Source of the DNA: Streptomyces sp. S.PB5
GTDB taxonomy: Bacteria; Actinomycetota; Actinomycetes; Streptomycetales; Streptomycetaceae
Reading direction: 5' to 3'
NCBI RefSeq assembly: GCF_030403745.1
Contig: NZ_JAQMWP010000003.1
Coordinates: forward strand, 525,401 to 589,400
Length of the DNA stretch: 64,000 bases
Each line of letters opens with the position of its first letter. Positions within the stretch are counted from its first letter, which is position 1. Below the pieces are notes generated by a model. It saw only the letters and a program-made list of their open reading frames with translations. It was not told where the DNA came from and made no database searches. Positions 27,378-37,300 of the stretch are shown piece after piece. The position numbers and the translations under genes are program-made.

Positions 27378-27997
27378 GCCGCACCCACCGGAAGGAACTT
27401 CACGCGCGTGCCCGGCGACAGCAGAGCGGCCGGCACGCGCGCGTGGTCCCACAGAACCGTGTCCGTGGTGCCGATCAGCTGCCAGCCGCCCGGGGACGAG
27501 CGGGGGTACACGCCCGTGTAGGGGCCCGCGAGGGCTACCGAACCGGGTGGGACGGAGGTGCGTGGAGTCGCTCGGCGCGGGACGTCGTAGTGGGCGGGCA
27601 GGCCCGTGAGGTAGCCGAAACCGGGGGCGAAACCGCAGAAGGCCACGGTGAATTCGGTGTTCGCGTGGATGCGGGCCACCTCGTGGGGTGCCACGCCCCA
27701 GTGGGCGGCGACGTCGGCCAGGTCCGGGCCGTCGTAGCGCACGGGGAGTTCGACGACGTCACGCGCGCGTGGGGGAGCGGGCGCTACGGCGGAGGCGGTC
27801 AGTTCGCCGGCCAGTCGGGCCGGGTCGGTGAGGCCGTCGAGGAGGACCGTGCGGGCCGCGGGGACGATCTCGGTCGCGGCCAGCGAGCCCTCCGCGCGGC
27901 GCCGCACCAGCTCCGCGTGGAGGGCCCGGGCCTCCTCGTCCGAGGAGACCTCGACGAGCAGTGCGCCGTCGCCGACGGGCAGCGCCCTCATGCTCAT
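27374..27997 (-). CDS. pxpB: 5-oxoprolinase subunit PxpB (KipI-like)
   Basis: This 207-residue AHS1/KipI-domain protein has the characteristic CGFAPGFGYLTGLP and PRRATPRTSVPPGSVALAG motifs. It is the second subunit of the ATP-dependent 5-oxoprolinase; the Bacillus counterpart KipI also inhibits a sporulation kinase, which need not apply here. The ATG at 27997 overlaps the pxpA stop; a second ATG two codons later is possible. Overlaps on both sides point to coupled expression. Confidence 0.92.
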   Translation of the reverse strand: MSMRALPVGDGALLVEVSSDEEARALHAELVRRRAEGSLAATEIVPAARTVLLDGLTDPARLAGELTASAVAPAPPRARDVVELPVRYDGPDLADVAAHWGVAPHEVARIHANTEFTVAFCGFAPGFGYLTGLPAHYDVPRRATPRTSVPPGSVALAGPYTGVYPRSSPGGWQLIGTTDTVLWDHARVPAALLSPGTRVKFLPVGAA

Positions 27998-28752
27998 GCG
28001 AAGGCCTCCACGCGGACGCCCGACTCCGCCAGCCGCGCCCGGACCCGGCGGGCCAGCTCCACGGCGCCCGGTGTGTCCCCGTGCAGACACAGCGAGCGCG
28101 CGCGGACCTCGATGCGCGTCCCGGAGTGCGAGGTGACGGCCCCGTCCCGGGCGAGTCCCACCGAGCGCTCCACGACGGCCGCCGGATCGGTGACCACGGC
28201 ACCCTCCTCGCCGCGCGGCACCAGTCGGCCCTCCTCGGTGTAGGCGCGGTCCGCGAAGGCTTCCGTGACCACCGGGAGGCCCGCCTTGCCTGCCAGTTCC
28301 AGCAGGCGGGAGCCCGGCAGGCCGAGCACCGGCAGGGCCGGGTCCGCCAGGAGCACGCCGTCGACGACCGCGCCGGCCTGCTCCTCGTCGTGCACGACCC
28401 GGTTGTAGAGCGCGCCGTGCGGCTTGACGTACGACACGCGCGTGCCCGCCGCGCGCGCGAAGACCTCCAGGGCGCCGATCTGGTACGCCACCTCGGCCGC
28501 CAGTTCGGCGGGCGGCACGTCCATCGCGCGCCGCCCGAACCCGGCCAGGTCCCGGTAGGAGACCTGGGCGCCGATCCGTACGCCGCGCTCGGCCGCCAGC
28601 TCGCACACCCGCCGCATGGTGGCCGCGTCCCCGGCGTGGAAGCCACAGGCCACATTGGCGCTGGTGACGACCGACAGCAGCTGTTCGTCGTCGGTGAGCT
28701 GCCAGCGGCCGAAGCCCTCGCCGAGGTCGGCGTTGAGATCGATCGAGGTCAT
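27994..28752 (-). CDS. pxpA: 5-oxoprolinase subunit PxpA (LamB/YcsF)
   Basis: The 252-residue YcsF-family protein starts with DLNADLGEGFGRW, the strongly conserved family opening, followed by NVACGFHAGD with likely metal-binding residues and VKPHGALYN. It is the catalytic partner in the PxpABC complex. A 44-base gap separates it from the DUF1445 gene upstream. Length equals that of known PxpA proteins. Confidence 0.94.
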   Translation of the reverse strand: MTSIDLNADLGEGFGRWQLTDDEQLLSVVTSANVACGFHAGDAATMRRVCELAAERGVRIGAQVSYRDLAGFGRRAMDVPPAELAAEVAYQIGALEVFARAAGTRVSYVKPHGALYNRVVHDEEQAGAVVDGVLLADPALPVLGLPGSRLLELAGKAGLPVVTEAFADRAYTEEGRLVPRGEEGAVVTDPAAVVERSVGLARDGAVTSHSGTRIEVRARSLCLHGDTPGAVELARRVRARLAESGVRVEAFA

Positions 28753-28796
28753 GGAACTTCCGTGTCTCCTTCTCGGACCCTTGCGTGAGCCGTCGT

Positions 28797-29618
28797 TCAG
28801 GCCACGCGGTACTGCTGGTCGCGCGCGTCGGTGAGAAACATCTGGCCCGGCGCGTGGGTGATGGCGAACGGCGGGCGCGAGGCCATCACCGCGGCCTGCG
28901 GGGTCACCCCGCAGGCCCAGAACACCGGGATGTCGTCCGGCGCGAGCTCCACCGGATCACCGAAGTCGGGGCTCTCCAGGTCGAAGATGCCCAGGGTCGA
29001 CGGGTCGCCGCAGTGGACGGGGCCGCCGTGCACCGCCGGGAGCAGACTGCTCTCCCGGATCGCCGCCGACAGATGCTGCGGCGGCACCGGGCGCATCGAC
29101 ACCACCATCGGGCCGTGCAGGCGTCCCGCCGGGCGGCACTGCCAGCTGGTCTCGTACATCGGGACGTTGCGACCCTGCTCCAGGTGCCGGAGCGGGACGC
29201 CCGCCTCGCTCAGCGCCCACTCGAAGGTGAAGCTGCAGCCGATCAGGAACGACACCAGGTCCTCGCGCCAGTGCGCCCGGACGTCGGTCGGCTCGTCCAC
29301 CAGTTCGCCGTCCTGCCACACCCGGTAGCGCGGCAGATCGGTGCGCAGATCGGCGCCCTCGGCCAGCACGGTCGTGTGCGAACCGGCGTCCGTGACGTCG
29401 AGCACCGGGCAGGGCTTCGGGTTGCGCTGGCAGAACAGCAGCATGTCGTACGCCCAGTCCGCGGGCACCGAGATCAGGTTGACCTGGGTGTGGCCCGCCG
29501 CGACCCCCGCGGTGGGGCCGGTCAGGCCCGCCCGGAAGCGGTTCCGGGCGTTCCGCGGGCTCCACGCGTGCGCGTGCTCGTCGACGAGGGTCAGGGAGCG
29601 GTCTTCCGTACGGTTCAC
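28797..29618 (-). CDS. DUF1445 putative hydro-lyase (YcsI-like)
   Basis: The 273-residue protein has family signatures [29 protein letters not shown], and GDPSTLGI plus [11 protein letters not shown] with a conserved Cys. Members are named putative hydro-lyases and include mammalian D-glutamate cyclase, which makes 5-oxo-D-proline. That would fit a 5-oxoproline operon well: this enzyme could feed or balance PxpABC. In Bacillus ycsI lies in the kip operon. Its GTG overlaps the MFS stop (GTGA). Confidence 0.88.
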   Translation of the reverse strand: MNRTEDRSLTLVDEHAHAWSPRNARNRFRAGLTGPTAGVAAGHTQVNLISVPADWAYDMLLFCQRNPKPCPVLDVTDAGSHTTVLAEGADLRTDLPRYRVWQDGELVDEPTDVRAHWREDLVSFLIGCSFTFEWALSEAGVPLRHLEQGRNVPMYETSWQCRPAGRLHGPMVVSMRPVPPQHLSAAIRESSLLPAVHGGPVHCGDPSTLGIFDLESPDFGDPVELAPDDIPVFWACGVTPQAAVMASRPPFAITHAPGQMFLTDARDQQYRVA

Positions 29619-30910
29619 GCGAGCTCCTTTCCACGCGTCTCCGGCAGGCCGAGAAGAGCCAGCGCGGCGATGCCGTAACCGATCGCGCCGAAGACCAGCG
29701 CACCGCCCACGCCCCAGCTGTCGGCCAGGAAGCCGACCGTGGTGGGGAAGACGGCGCCGACGGCGCGTCCTGCGTTGTACGTGAAGCCCTGTCCCGTGCC
29801 GCGCACCGCCGTCGGGTACAGCTCGGCCAGGAAGGAGCCGAAGCCGCTGAAGATCGCCGACATGCAGAACCCGAGCGGGAAGCCGAGCACCAGGAGCAGG
29901 GTGTTGGAGCCCTCCGGGATGTTGCCGTACGCCAGGATGCAGAGGGCGGAGAGCAGGGCGAAGAGCCAGATGTTGCGGCGGCGGCCCAGGCGGTCCGTGA
30001 GGTAGCCGCCGGTCAGGTAGCCGAGGAAGGCTCCGGAGATCAGGAACGTCAGATAGCCGCCGGTGCCGACGACCGACAGACCGCGATCGCTCTTGAGGTA
30101 CGTCGGGACCCAGGTGGCGAGCGTGTAGTAGCCGCCCTGGACGCCGGTGGAGAGCAGGCCCGCGAAGATCGTCGTCCGCAGCAGGCCGGGCTTGAAGATC
30201 GTGGTGAAGGAGGTCTGTCCGGCGCTCTTCTCGCGGACCGCGACGGCCTCGGGCGCGTCCTGCACACGGCGGCGCATCCAGACGATGAGCAGGGCGGGCA
30301 GGGCGCCCGTCCAGAACATCACGCGCCAGGCGGTGCCGTCGTCGAAGACCGAGAAGACCAGCGTGTAGACGATCACGGCCAGACCCCAGCCGACCGCCCA
30401 CGAGCTCTGGATCACGCCGAGCGTGCGGCCCCGGTGCTTCGCGCTCGCGTACTCGGCGACCAGGATCGCGCCGACCGCCCACTCGCCGCCGAAGCCGAGA
30501 CCCTGGAGGGCGCGGAAGACCAGCAGCGACTCGAAGTTGGGGGCGAAGCCGCAGGCGACGGTGAAGACCGCGTAGGTGATCACCGTGATCATCAGGGCCC
30601 GGACCCGGCCGACCCGGTCGGCCAGTACGCCCGCGAGGGCCCCGCCGACGCCGGAGGCCAGCAGGGTGACGGTGGTGAAGAGGCCGGTCTGGCCGCTGTC
30701 CAGGCCGAAGTACGCGGCCAGCGCGACCATGCTGAGCGGCAGCGTGAAGTAGTCGTACGAGTCGAGGGCATAGCCGCCGAACGCGCCGGCGAAGGCGCGG
30801 CGGCCGCGCGGACCGAGAGCGCGGAACCAGGCCAACGCCCCGTCGTCGGCGGGGCGTTCGTCGGTCGTGGGGTGAGCGGAGAGGGCCTGCTGTGGAGGAG
30901 TCGTGCTCAT
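29615..30910 (-). CDS. MFS transporter of the 5-oxoproline operon
   Basis: The 431-residue protein has twelve hydrophobic segments and the sugar/acid-symporter loop motif [15 protein letters not shown] after helix 2, plus [18 protein letters not shown] near helix 4 typical of the aromatic-acid/metabolite H+ symporter group. As first gene of the operon it likely imports 5-oxoproline or a related acid; the Bacillus operon has an NRAMP-type gene (ycsG) instead. The ATG has GAGGTG upstream. Tandem 25-bp repeats lie in its leader. Confidence 0.9.
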   Translation of the reverse strand: MSTTPPQQALSAHPTTDERPADDGALAWFRALGPRGRRAFAGAFGGYALDSYDYFTLPLSMVALAAYFGLDSGQTGLFTTVTLLASGVGGALAGVLADRVGRVRALMITVITYAVFTVACGFAPNFESLLVFRALQGLGFGGEWAVGAILVAEYASAKHRGRTLGVIQSSWAVGWGLAVIVYTLVFSVFDDGTAWRVMFWTGALPALLIVWMRRRVQDAPEAVAVREKSAGQTSFTTIFKPGLLRTTIFAGLLSTGVQGGYYTLATWVPTYLKSDRGLSVVGTGGYLTFLISGAFLGYLTGGYLTDRLGRRRNIWLFALLSALCILAYGNIPEGSNTLLLVLGFPLGFCMSAIFSGFGSFLAELYPTAVRGTGQGFTYNAGRAVGAVFPTTVGFLADSWGVGGALVFGAIGYGIAALALLGLPETRGKELA

Positions 30911-30936
30911 GTGCACCTCGCAGTGGGAGGACGGAG

Positions 30937-31016
30937 GGTGCGGGACTGAGCCGTGCGGTGCGGGAACGGGCGGTGCCGTGGGGTGCGGGAACGAGGGGTG
31001 CCGTGGGGTGCGGTGT
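30937..31016. repeat. 25-bp tandem repeats in the MFS operon leader
   Basis: Units beginning GGTGCGGG start at 30937, 30957, 30982 and 31007. The two middle units are 25 bases long and differ at two positions; the outer two are partial. They lie between the operator region and the MFS start codon, so they are part of the untranslated leader or promoter. No role is evident. Confidence 0.6.
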
Positions 31017-31039
31017 CGTGCGGTTCGTAGCAAGGTAGA

Positions 31040-31061
31040 GGATCGTTGAACGATCCTTCAA
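31040..31061. promoter_or_regulatory. Overlapping palindromic operators between MFS operon and gntR
   Basis: GGATCGTTGAACGATCC (31040-31056) is a perfect 8+1+8 palindrome. Overlapping it, TTGAA...TTCAA (31046-31061) forms a second inverted repeat. The site lies 45-66 bases before the GntR start and about 130 before the MFS start, as expected for an operator controlling both divergent units. The form suits a dimeric FCD-type GntR protein. Confidence 0.7.
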
Positions 31062-31105
31062 TACCCCTGTTGTTTCGTTCTCGTGTCTGCGGTTGAATTC
31101 CGGGC

Positions 31106-31801
31106 ATGGCAGAGCAGCTGACCGGACTGGCCGACGACCGGGCCCTCCTGGGCCGCACCAGCACCGCGGAACGGGTCGCGGACATCCTCAGAAGCCGCAT
31201 CGCCGAGGGCTATTTCCCGCCCGGCACCCGGCTGTCGGAGGACAGCATCGGAGGGGCGCTCGGGGTGTCCCGCAACACACTGCGCGAGGCGTTCCGGCTG
31301 CTCACGCATGAACGCCTGCTCGTCCACGAGCTCAACCGGGGCGTCTTCGTCCGGGTCCTCACGGTCGAGGACGTCGAGGACATCTACCGCACCCGGCGCC
31401 TCGTCGAGTGCGCGGTGGTGCGAGGGCTGGGCGAGCCGCCGTACGCCGGGGACGGGCTCGCGGACGCCGTCGCCGCCGGGCAGCGGGCGGTGCGTGAAGG
31501 TGACTGGAAAGCGTTGGGTACCGCCAACATCCACTTCCACCGGGAGCTGGTCGCGCTGGCGGGGAGCGAGCGCACGGACGAGCTGATGCGGAGCGTCTTC
31601 GCCGAACTCCGCCTCGCCTTCCACGTCGTCGACGACCCCAAGGCCCTGCACGAGCCGTACCTGGCGCGGAACCAGCAGATCCTGCAGGCCCTGGAGGCGG
31701 GCGACAAGGCGGCGGCCGAGAAGCTGCTCGCGACGTACCTCGACGACTCGCTGGAGCGAGTGGTCGAGGTGTACCGGCGGCGGGTGGGCGAGGACGGCTA
31801 G
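31106..31801 (+). CDS. GntR-family regulator (FCD/FadR subfamily)
   Basis: The 231-residue protein has a GntR winged helix (residues 20-80, with [28 protein letters not shown] spread over it) and an all-helical FCD domain in which His144 and His146 of [13 protein letters not shown], with a downstream His, would bind a metal-ligand complex. FCD regulators respond to small organic acids. Divergence from the 5-oxoproline operon and the palindromes between them point to local control, taking the place KipR holds in Bacillus. Confidence 0.92.
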   Translation: MAEQLTGLADDRALLGRTSTAERVADILRSRIAEGYFPPGTRLSEDSIGGALGVSRNTLREAFRLLTHERLLVHELNRGVFVRVLTVEDVEDIYRTRRLVECAVVRGLGEPPYAGDGLADAVAAGQRAVREGDWKALGTANIHFHRELVALAGSERTDELMRSVFAELRLAFHVVDDPKALHEPYLARNQQILQALEAGDKAAAEKLLATYLDDSLERVVEVYRRRVGEDG

Positions 31802-31892
31802 CGTCCTGAACGCATCGGTGTCCCGGCCGTGACGCGGGGTCGCTTCTGTGACGTTTGGGTCGTTGTCAGACCGAGGCTCTAGTCTGTGCAGC

Positions 31893-33419
31893 GTGACTTC
31901 GCCTGCAACGACGGACAGTGTTCCGCCCCAGCTCAGCGCGGGGCCGCGCCCCGCACCGGGCCCGGCCGCCGACGAGGGACTGGCGCGGCGGCTGCGCGCG
32001 CTCGCGTGCACCGCGCCGCTGCACGACCTCGACGCACGCAAGGCGAACCTCGCGGGTGAGTACTCGGTGTACGGCATGGCCGAGGTGGCCCTCTCCGCCA
32101 TCGATCTGGTCACCCTGAACATGGACTTCGACACCGGCGCCGACCACGACCAGATCGTCGCCCGCCTCATCCCGCGCATCGCCGCCCAGGCCCCGCAGCG
32201 ACCCGTCGCCGAGCATGAGCGCGTGGCCCGCTGGGTGCTGGAGAACCTGATCAACGTCGGCAGCGTGGACCGCGGCTTCCGGGCGGTCTACGGCACTTTC
32301 ACGACGGACGGCACATATGTCCGGCGCGACTACGACTTCAAGCTGATCGAGGAGGTGCCCGGGCCCGGCGGCTCCGTGTATCTCCGCACGACCGACGAGG
32401 CGGTCAACGTCCTCGTCGGCGCCCTCGACACCGACGTCACCAGCGCCCAGATCGCCGCCGAGGTCAAGCTGGAGGTGCTGATCAGCCGCGGCCGCCTCGC
32501 CGACGCCCAACTGGCCGCCGAACAGGCCCGGTACCGGACCGTGCAGTACTCGGAGACACTGCGCCGGGCCCTGGACGCCACCCGTCGCAACGTCCGGGCG
32601 GTGGACTGGCTCAACGCCGTGCCCGACATGATCACCGAGGCGCTCGACCACGTGGCCGACCGCTATCGGCACGAGAACGCGATCCTCACCAACATCCGCA
32701 AGGCGCGGGACGAGTCGGAGGACGCCGAGCAGAAGCGGCGGGCCGCCGAACTCGTCGACATCGTCAAGGACTGCATCCGGCGGCACACGCAGCTGCAGTC
32801 CCGGCTGTTGGAGGCGGGGCCGCTCTTCCGCGCGGAGCAGGACCGGCAGGCCTTCGCCACGCCCATGACGACATCGGGGATAGACCTCTACGGGCACCTG
32901 GTCTCGCCCCTGCTGCCGCTGCCCCTGGAGCAGGCGGTCCGGGTCACCGACGCGTTCTTCGCGCGCGGGACCGGGTTGCGTACGCCGGTGTCAGTCCGGG
33001 TCGGTGACCTCGTCGACATACTGCTGACCCCGCCGGTGGAGCGGGAGCACCTCGGCGCGGAGATGCCGGAACCGGACCTCATCGCCACGCCGGACGACAG
33101 CCGGTTCAGCGCGGAGCAGCTGGCCTCGGCGATGGAGCTGCTGGATCTGCCCGCGGACGCGCCGCGGCGGCTGTCCGGGCTGCTGGCGGAGGCTCGGCGG
33201 CAGGACCCCGATCTGCCGTACCTGGTGGCTCTGTTGGCCGTGCACGCGGCAAGCCCCGCGGTGGGCACCGCCTATCGGCAGGGCGAGGAGAAGCTCCTGT
33301 TCGCCGTGGACGACGGGACCGAGCTGGACGATCCCGAGTTCGGCGGGGCGGATCTCATCGTCGGGACGGCCTTGCTGGACGCGGTCGGGATGGCGGCGGA
33401 CAGGACGGAAGCAGCATGA
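31893..33419 (+). CDS. Kleisin-like subunit of MukBEF/Mks/Jet-type SMC complex (MukF/JetA-like)
   Basis: The 508-residue protein opens with a Pro/Ala-rich tail, followed by a probable winged-helix section (about 60-190, including ERVARWVLENLINVG). Charged helices suited to coiled coil lie at 188-225 (EVKLEVLISRGRLADAQLA) and 259-307, and a helical C-terminal domain follows. It is the first gene in the order kleisin-KITE-SMC used by mukFEB and jetABC. These features, rather than a recognised family name, are the basis of the call. The GTG is chosen for its position just before the conserved part; a GTG at 31848 would add 15 residues. Confidence 0.6.
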   Translation: MTSPATTDSVPPQLSAGPRPAPGPAADEGLARRLRALACTAPLHDLDARKANLAGEYSVYGMAEVALSAIDLVTLNMDFDTGADHDQIVARLIPRIAAQAPQRPVAEHERVARWVLENLINVGSVDRGFRAVYGTFTTDGTYVRRDYDFKLIEEVPGPGGSVYLRTTDEAVNVLVGALDTDVTSAQIAAEVKLEVLISRGRLADAQLAAEQARYRTVQYSETLRRALDATRRNVRAVDWLNAVPDMITEALDHVADRYRHENAILTNIRKARDESEDAEQKRRAAELVDIVKDCIRRHTQLQSRLLEAGPLFRAEQDRQAFATPMTTSGIDLYGHLVSPLLPLPLEQAVRVTDAFFARGTGLRTPVSVRVGDLVDILLTPPVEREHLGAEMPEPDLIATPDDSRFSAEQLASAMELLDLPADAPRRLSGLLAEARRQDPDLPYLVALLAVHAASPAVGTAYRQGEEKLLFAVDDGTELDDPEFGGADLIVGTALLDAVGMAADRTEAA

Positions 33420-33450
33420 GTCGAGGAACAGTGGACCGAGGAGACCGACC

Positions 33451-34335
33451 GTGACCGAGCACGTCGAGTGGAGTGAGCCGGAAGCCGGGCCCGCCCCCGT
33501 TTCCGCCGCCGTCACACCCGCCGACGCCGCCGACGCGGCTCGGCTAGTCGCCTTCGGCCTTCAGCCCAAGCTGCAGCCCGCCCGCGACCAGGAGTACACC
33601 GAGCTGCTGCGGCGCTACCGCGAGGACCCGCCGTTCGCACGGCTCGCCGATGCCGTGGCCGCCGGGCTCGGGCTGGTCGTCCTTGAGGTGTCGCCGCGCG
33701 CGGGGATGGCGGTGACCGCCGCCGAGGACTCCGTGTTCGCCGTCCGCATGGGCGACTACGCGCGCCGGACCTCGGCCGACGGCTCCGACCGGTTCCTGCA
33801 CGGGCTGGCCCACCTCGCCGTCGCCGCCATGGCGTTCCCGCGGCCCGAGGACCTCGCCGACGACGGGTACATCGGGCGGGTCAGCGTCAATGGCGTCGAC
33901 GCCTTCGTCCGGCAGGCCTGCCGGCGGCTGGAGGAGCGGGCCGAGGAGGTGGGCGAGAACACCGACCCCGCCACCGACGCGCCCGGACTCGAGTCGGCCT
34001 GGCGGATCTGGATGAGACGCAGCGCGACCGGCGCCACCAAGGACGCCCGCAGACTCGCCGGTTCGACGACCGGCATCGTCGGCAAGGCCGTCGCCTTCCT
34101 CACCGACTCCGGATTCCTGCAGCGCACCGGCGACGACAACGGCGGCACGTACCGGACCACGGCCCGCTACCAGCTCCAGGTACGGGACATGGCCGGCAGC
34201 GCCGCCATGGCCGAGCTGCTGGAACTGGGCGTCGTCCCGGTCACCGACGGCACCCCGACGCTGCTGCCCGCCGAGGACACCGAGGAACTGGTGGCCGACG
34301 CCGGCCTGCCGTTCCACACGGCCTCCTCGAACTGA
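33451..34335 (+). CDS. KITE-like subunit of the SMC complex (MukE/JetB-like)
   Basis: The 294-residue product begins at a GTG with GAGGAGA seven bases upstream, 31 bases after the kleisin-like gene. It has two predicted winged-helix segments: one in the first half (ELLRRYREDPPFARLADAV) and one at about residues 196-250 (SATGATKDARRLAGSTTG to YRTTARYQLQVRD). A tandem winged-helix protein between kleisin and SMC genes is what MukE and JetB are. The sequence similarity itself is too weak to judge by eye, so confidence rests on gene order and fold impression. Confidence 0.6.
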   Translation: MTEHVEWSEPEAGPAPVSAAVTPADAADAARLVAFGLQPKLQPARDQEYTELLRRYREDPPFARLADAVAAGLGLVVLEVSPRAGMAVTAAEDSVFAVRMGDYARRTSADGSDRFLHGLAHLAVAAMAFPRPEDLADDGYIGRVSVNGVDAFVRQACRRLEERAEEVGENTDPATDAPGLESAWRIWMRRSATGATKDARRLAGSTTGIVGKAVAFLTDSGFLQRTGDDNGGTYRTTARYQLQVRDMAGSAAMAELLELGVVPVTDGTPTLLPAEDTEELVADAGLPFHTASSN

Positions 34336-34372
34336 ACTCCCCCCACCTGCCGAAGACTTACGAGAGTCCGCC

Positions 34373-37300
34373 ATGTACGAGCTGTCCCGGGTCCGCCTCT
34401 ACTCCATCGGTCCCGCCGGTGCGCGCTACGCCGACACCGTGCTGGACCTGCGGGGCGTCGGCGCGGAAGTGCCCGACCCCGCGCCCACCCAGGCGGAGTT
34501 CTTCGAGGAGGAGCCCGTCGGCCCGCCGCGCCGCCCCGCGCCCGCCGGAGTGCTCTTCCTGGAGAACGGCGGCGGCAAATCCGTACTGCTCAAGCTGATC
34601 TTCTCCGTGATGCTGCCCGGTCACCGCAACACCCTCGGCGGCGCCAGCTCCGGCGTGCTGCGGAAGTTCCTGCTCGCCGACGACTGCGGACACGTGGCAC
34701 TGGAGTGGCAGCACACCCTGACCGGTGAATGCGTCGTCGTCGGCAAGGTGAGCGAGTGGCGGGGACGGCAGGTCTCCAACGACCCGCGGAAGTTCGCCGA
34801 GGCCTGGTACTCCTTCCGGCCCGGGCCGGGCCTGTCCCTGGACAACCTGCCCGTCGCCGAGTCCACCGCCGTACGCCCGGTCGCCGAGGGCGCGTCCGGC
34901 GCGCAGGGACGGCGTCGCACGATGAAGGGCTTCCGGGACGCCATCACCGAGGCGGGCAAGGCGTATCCGCACCTGGAGGTCCACTGGGAGGAGATCCACG
35001 ACCGCTGGATCGAGCACCTCGGCGACCTCGGCCTCGACCCGGAGCTCTTCCGCTACCAGCGGGAGATGAACGCCGACGAGGGTGAGGCCGCCGGCCTGTT
35101 CGCGGTGAAGAAGGACTCCGACTTCACCGACCTGCTGCTCCGGGCCGTCACCGACACGCGCGACACCGACGGGCTCGCCGACCTGGTCAGCGGCTTCGGC
35201 AACAAGCTGGGCCGGCGTGCCGAGCTGATGGCCGAACGGGACTTCACCGCCGGGTCGGTCGATCTCCTCGGGCGGATCGTCGAGGCCTCCGAGGCGCGCT
35301 CACGCGCGCGTGACATCCACGCCGGGGCCGAACGCCGTACACGGACTCTGGCCCGTCGGCTCTCCGCGCGCGGCGCCCAGGAGCGGGTGCGGGCCGCCGA
35401 CCTCGCCCAGCGGGTCACGGCCGCCGCGTACGCGGTCACGCATGCCGAGGGCTCGCGGGAGCGCAGTGCGCTGATCGCCGCCGAACTCGCCTTCCGGCAC
35501 GCCTCGCTGGCGCTCGCCGCGGCCGAGAAGTCCGCCGCCGCGCAGAAGCGCGAGCTCGCCGACGCCCGTACGCTGCACTCGGCCTGGCAGGCCGCCGAGG
35601 CGGTCCTGCGGCACCGCGCCGCCACCGACCGCGTCGCGCGCGTGTCCGCCGCGATCCAGGAGGCCGAGCGGGACGCGGCCCCCGCGCTGGCCGCCCGCGC
35701 CAAGGCCGCCGTCGACCTCGTACGTGCCCTGCATGCGGCCGCGGAGAGCGCCGAGGCCCTCGCCAACGAGGAGGAGGAGAGGTCCGCCGCCCTCCAGGAG
35801 ACCGGCGAGGCCGCGTACCGGGACTCCACCGCCGCCGCGACCGAGGCGCAGCGCGCCCGCAGTGAGGTCGGGCATCTGCGGCAGCGGCTCACCGAGGTCG
35901 AGCAGGAAACCGCTGAGGCCGTGCGGGCCGGCTGGCTCGACGACAGCGCACCCGACGCCGACCCGGCGCGGGCGGCCCTCGCGGCGAGCGACGCCGAGAA
36001 GACCGCCGTCGCGGCCTGGGACACCGCGCGTGAGGCGTCCCGGCGGGCCACCGAGCACGCGCGTGAGGCAGGTTCCGCGGAGTCCCGTGCCGAGCTGACG
36101 GCGGCGCGTGCGGCTGACGCGGCCACGGCGGCCGAGCGGTCCTACGAGGCCGAGCAGCGGCTCGCCGAGGCCCTGGCGGCGGAACCGCGGCTCGCGGAGC
36201 TGCTGAGCCTGACCGAGGCGTCCGGGGGCGGGCACGGGGGAGTGCCGGTGCCTCGGGCGGGGGGCGACGATGCCTCGGGTGGGCGCGACGGGGCCAAGAG
36301 GGACGGCTCGGCAGGGCGCGACGGCGCCGATGACACGGCCGACGGCGCCCTCAGCCCTGAGGAACTCGACCGGTTCGCCGATGAGTTGCGCGAGCTGCTC
36401 GACACCGCCGTCGCCGCCGCGGAGCGGCACCTCTTCGAACTGCGCACCGCCGCCGCCGACGACTCGCGGATCCTCGGCGCCCTCGGTGACGGCGGGCTGC
36501 TGCCGCCCGGCCCGGATGTCCTGGCCACCGTGGAGTTCCTCGGCGAGCACGGCATCCCGGCGCTCCCCGGCTGGCGCTATCTCGCCCAGGCCGTCGACCC
36601 CGCCGACCACGCGCGCGTGCTGGCCGCCCGGCCTGAACTGGTCGACGGTGTGATCATCACCGACCCCGACACACACGCGCGTGCCCGTGAGGCGCTGAGC
36701 GAGGCGGCACTGCTTCCGCGGTCCGCTGTCGCCGTCGGTACGGCCGCGGCCCTCCTCGCACCGACTCCGGCGGACGGTTCCGGCAGCGAGGCCGTCTTCC
36801 TCGTACCGCCGAACCCGGCCATGCACGACGAGCACGCCGCCGACGAGGAGCGGCAGACGCTGCGCGCGCGGGCCACCGAGCGCGACGAGGAGATCCGGGC
36901 GCTCGCGGCCCGGCTCGGCAAGGACCGGGAGCTGGTCGCGCGGCTCGCCTCCTGGCGTACCGGCTGTCCGGCCGGACGGCTGGTCGAGCTGGCGCAGACC
37001 GCGCATGAGGCGCGCGCGTTCGCCGAGGAGTCGGAGGCCGAGCTGGCCGAGGCGCGGACCGTCAGGGCCGAGGCCGACGAGGCCGCCGCCGAGGCCGCGC
37101 AGGTGCGCGACGAGCGCCAGGAGGCCGCGCAGAAGGCCCGGCGGGCCGCCGACGCCCTGGCCGGGCTCGCCTTCCGGCTGCGCGAGCGGGCCGGCTGGCA
37201 GGTCAAGCTGCGGGAACTCGCCGACGAGGCCATCGAGTCGGAGGCCCGCGCCCAGGTCTGTCTGGAGCGCGCCCGCGCCGCCGACGAGGACCGGCGTGCC

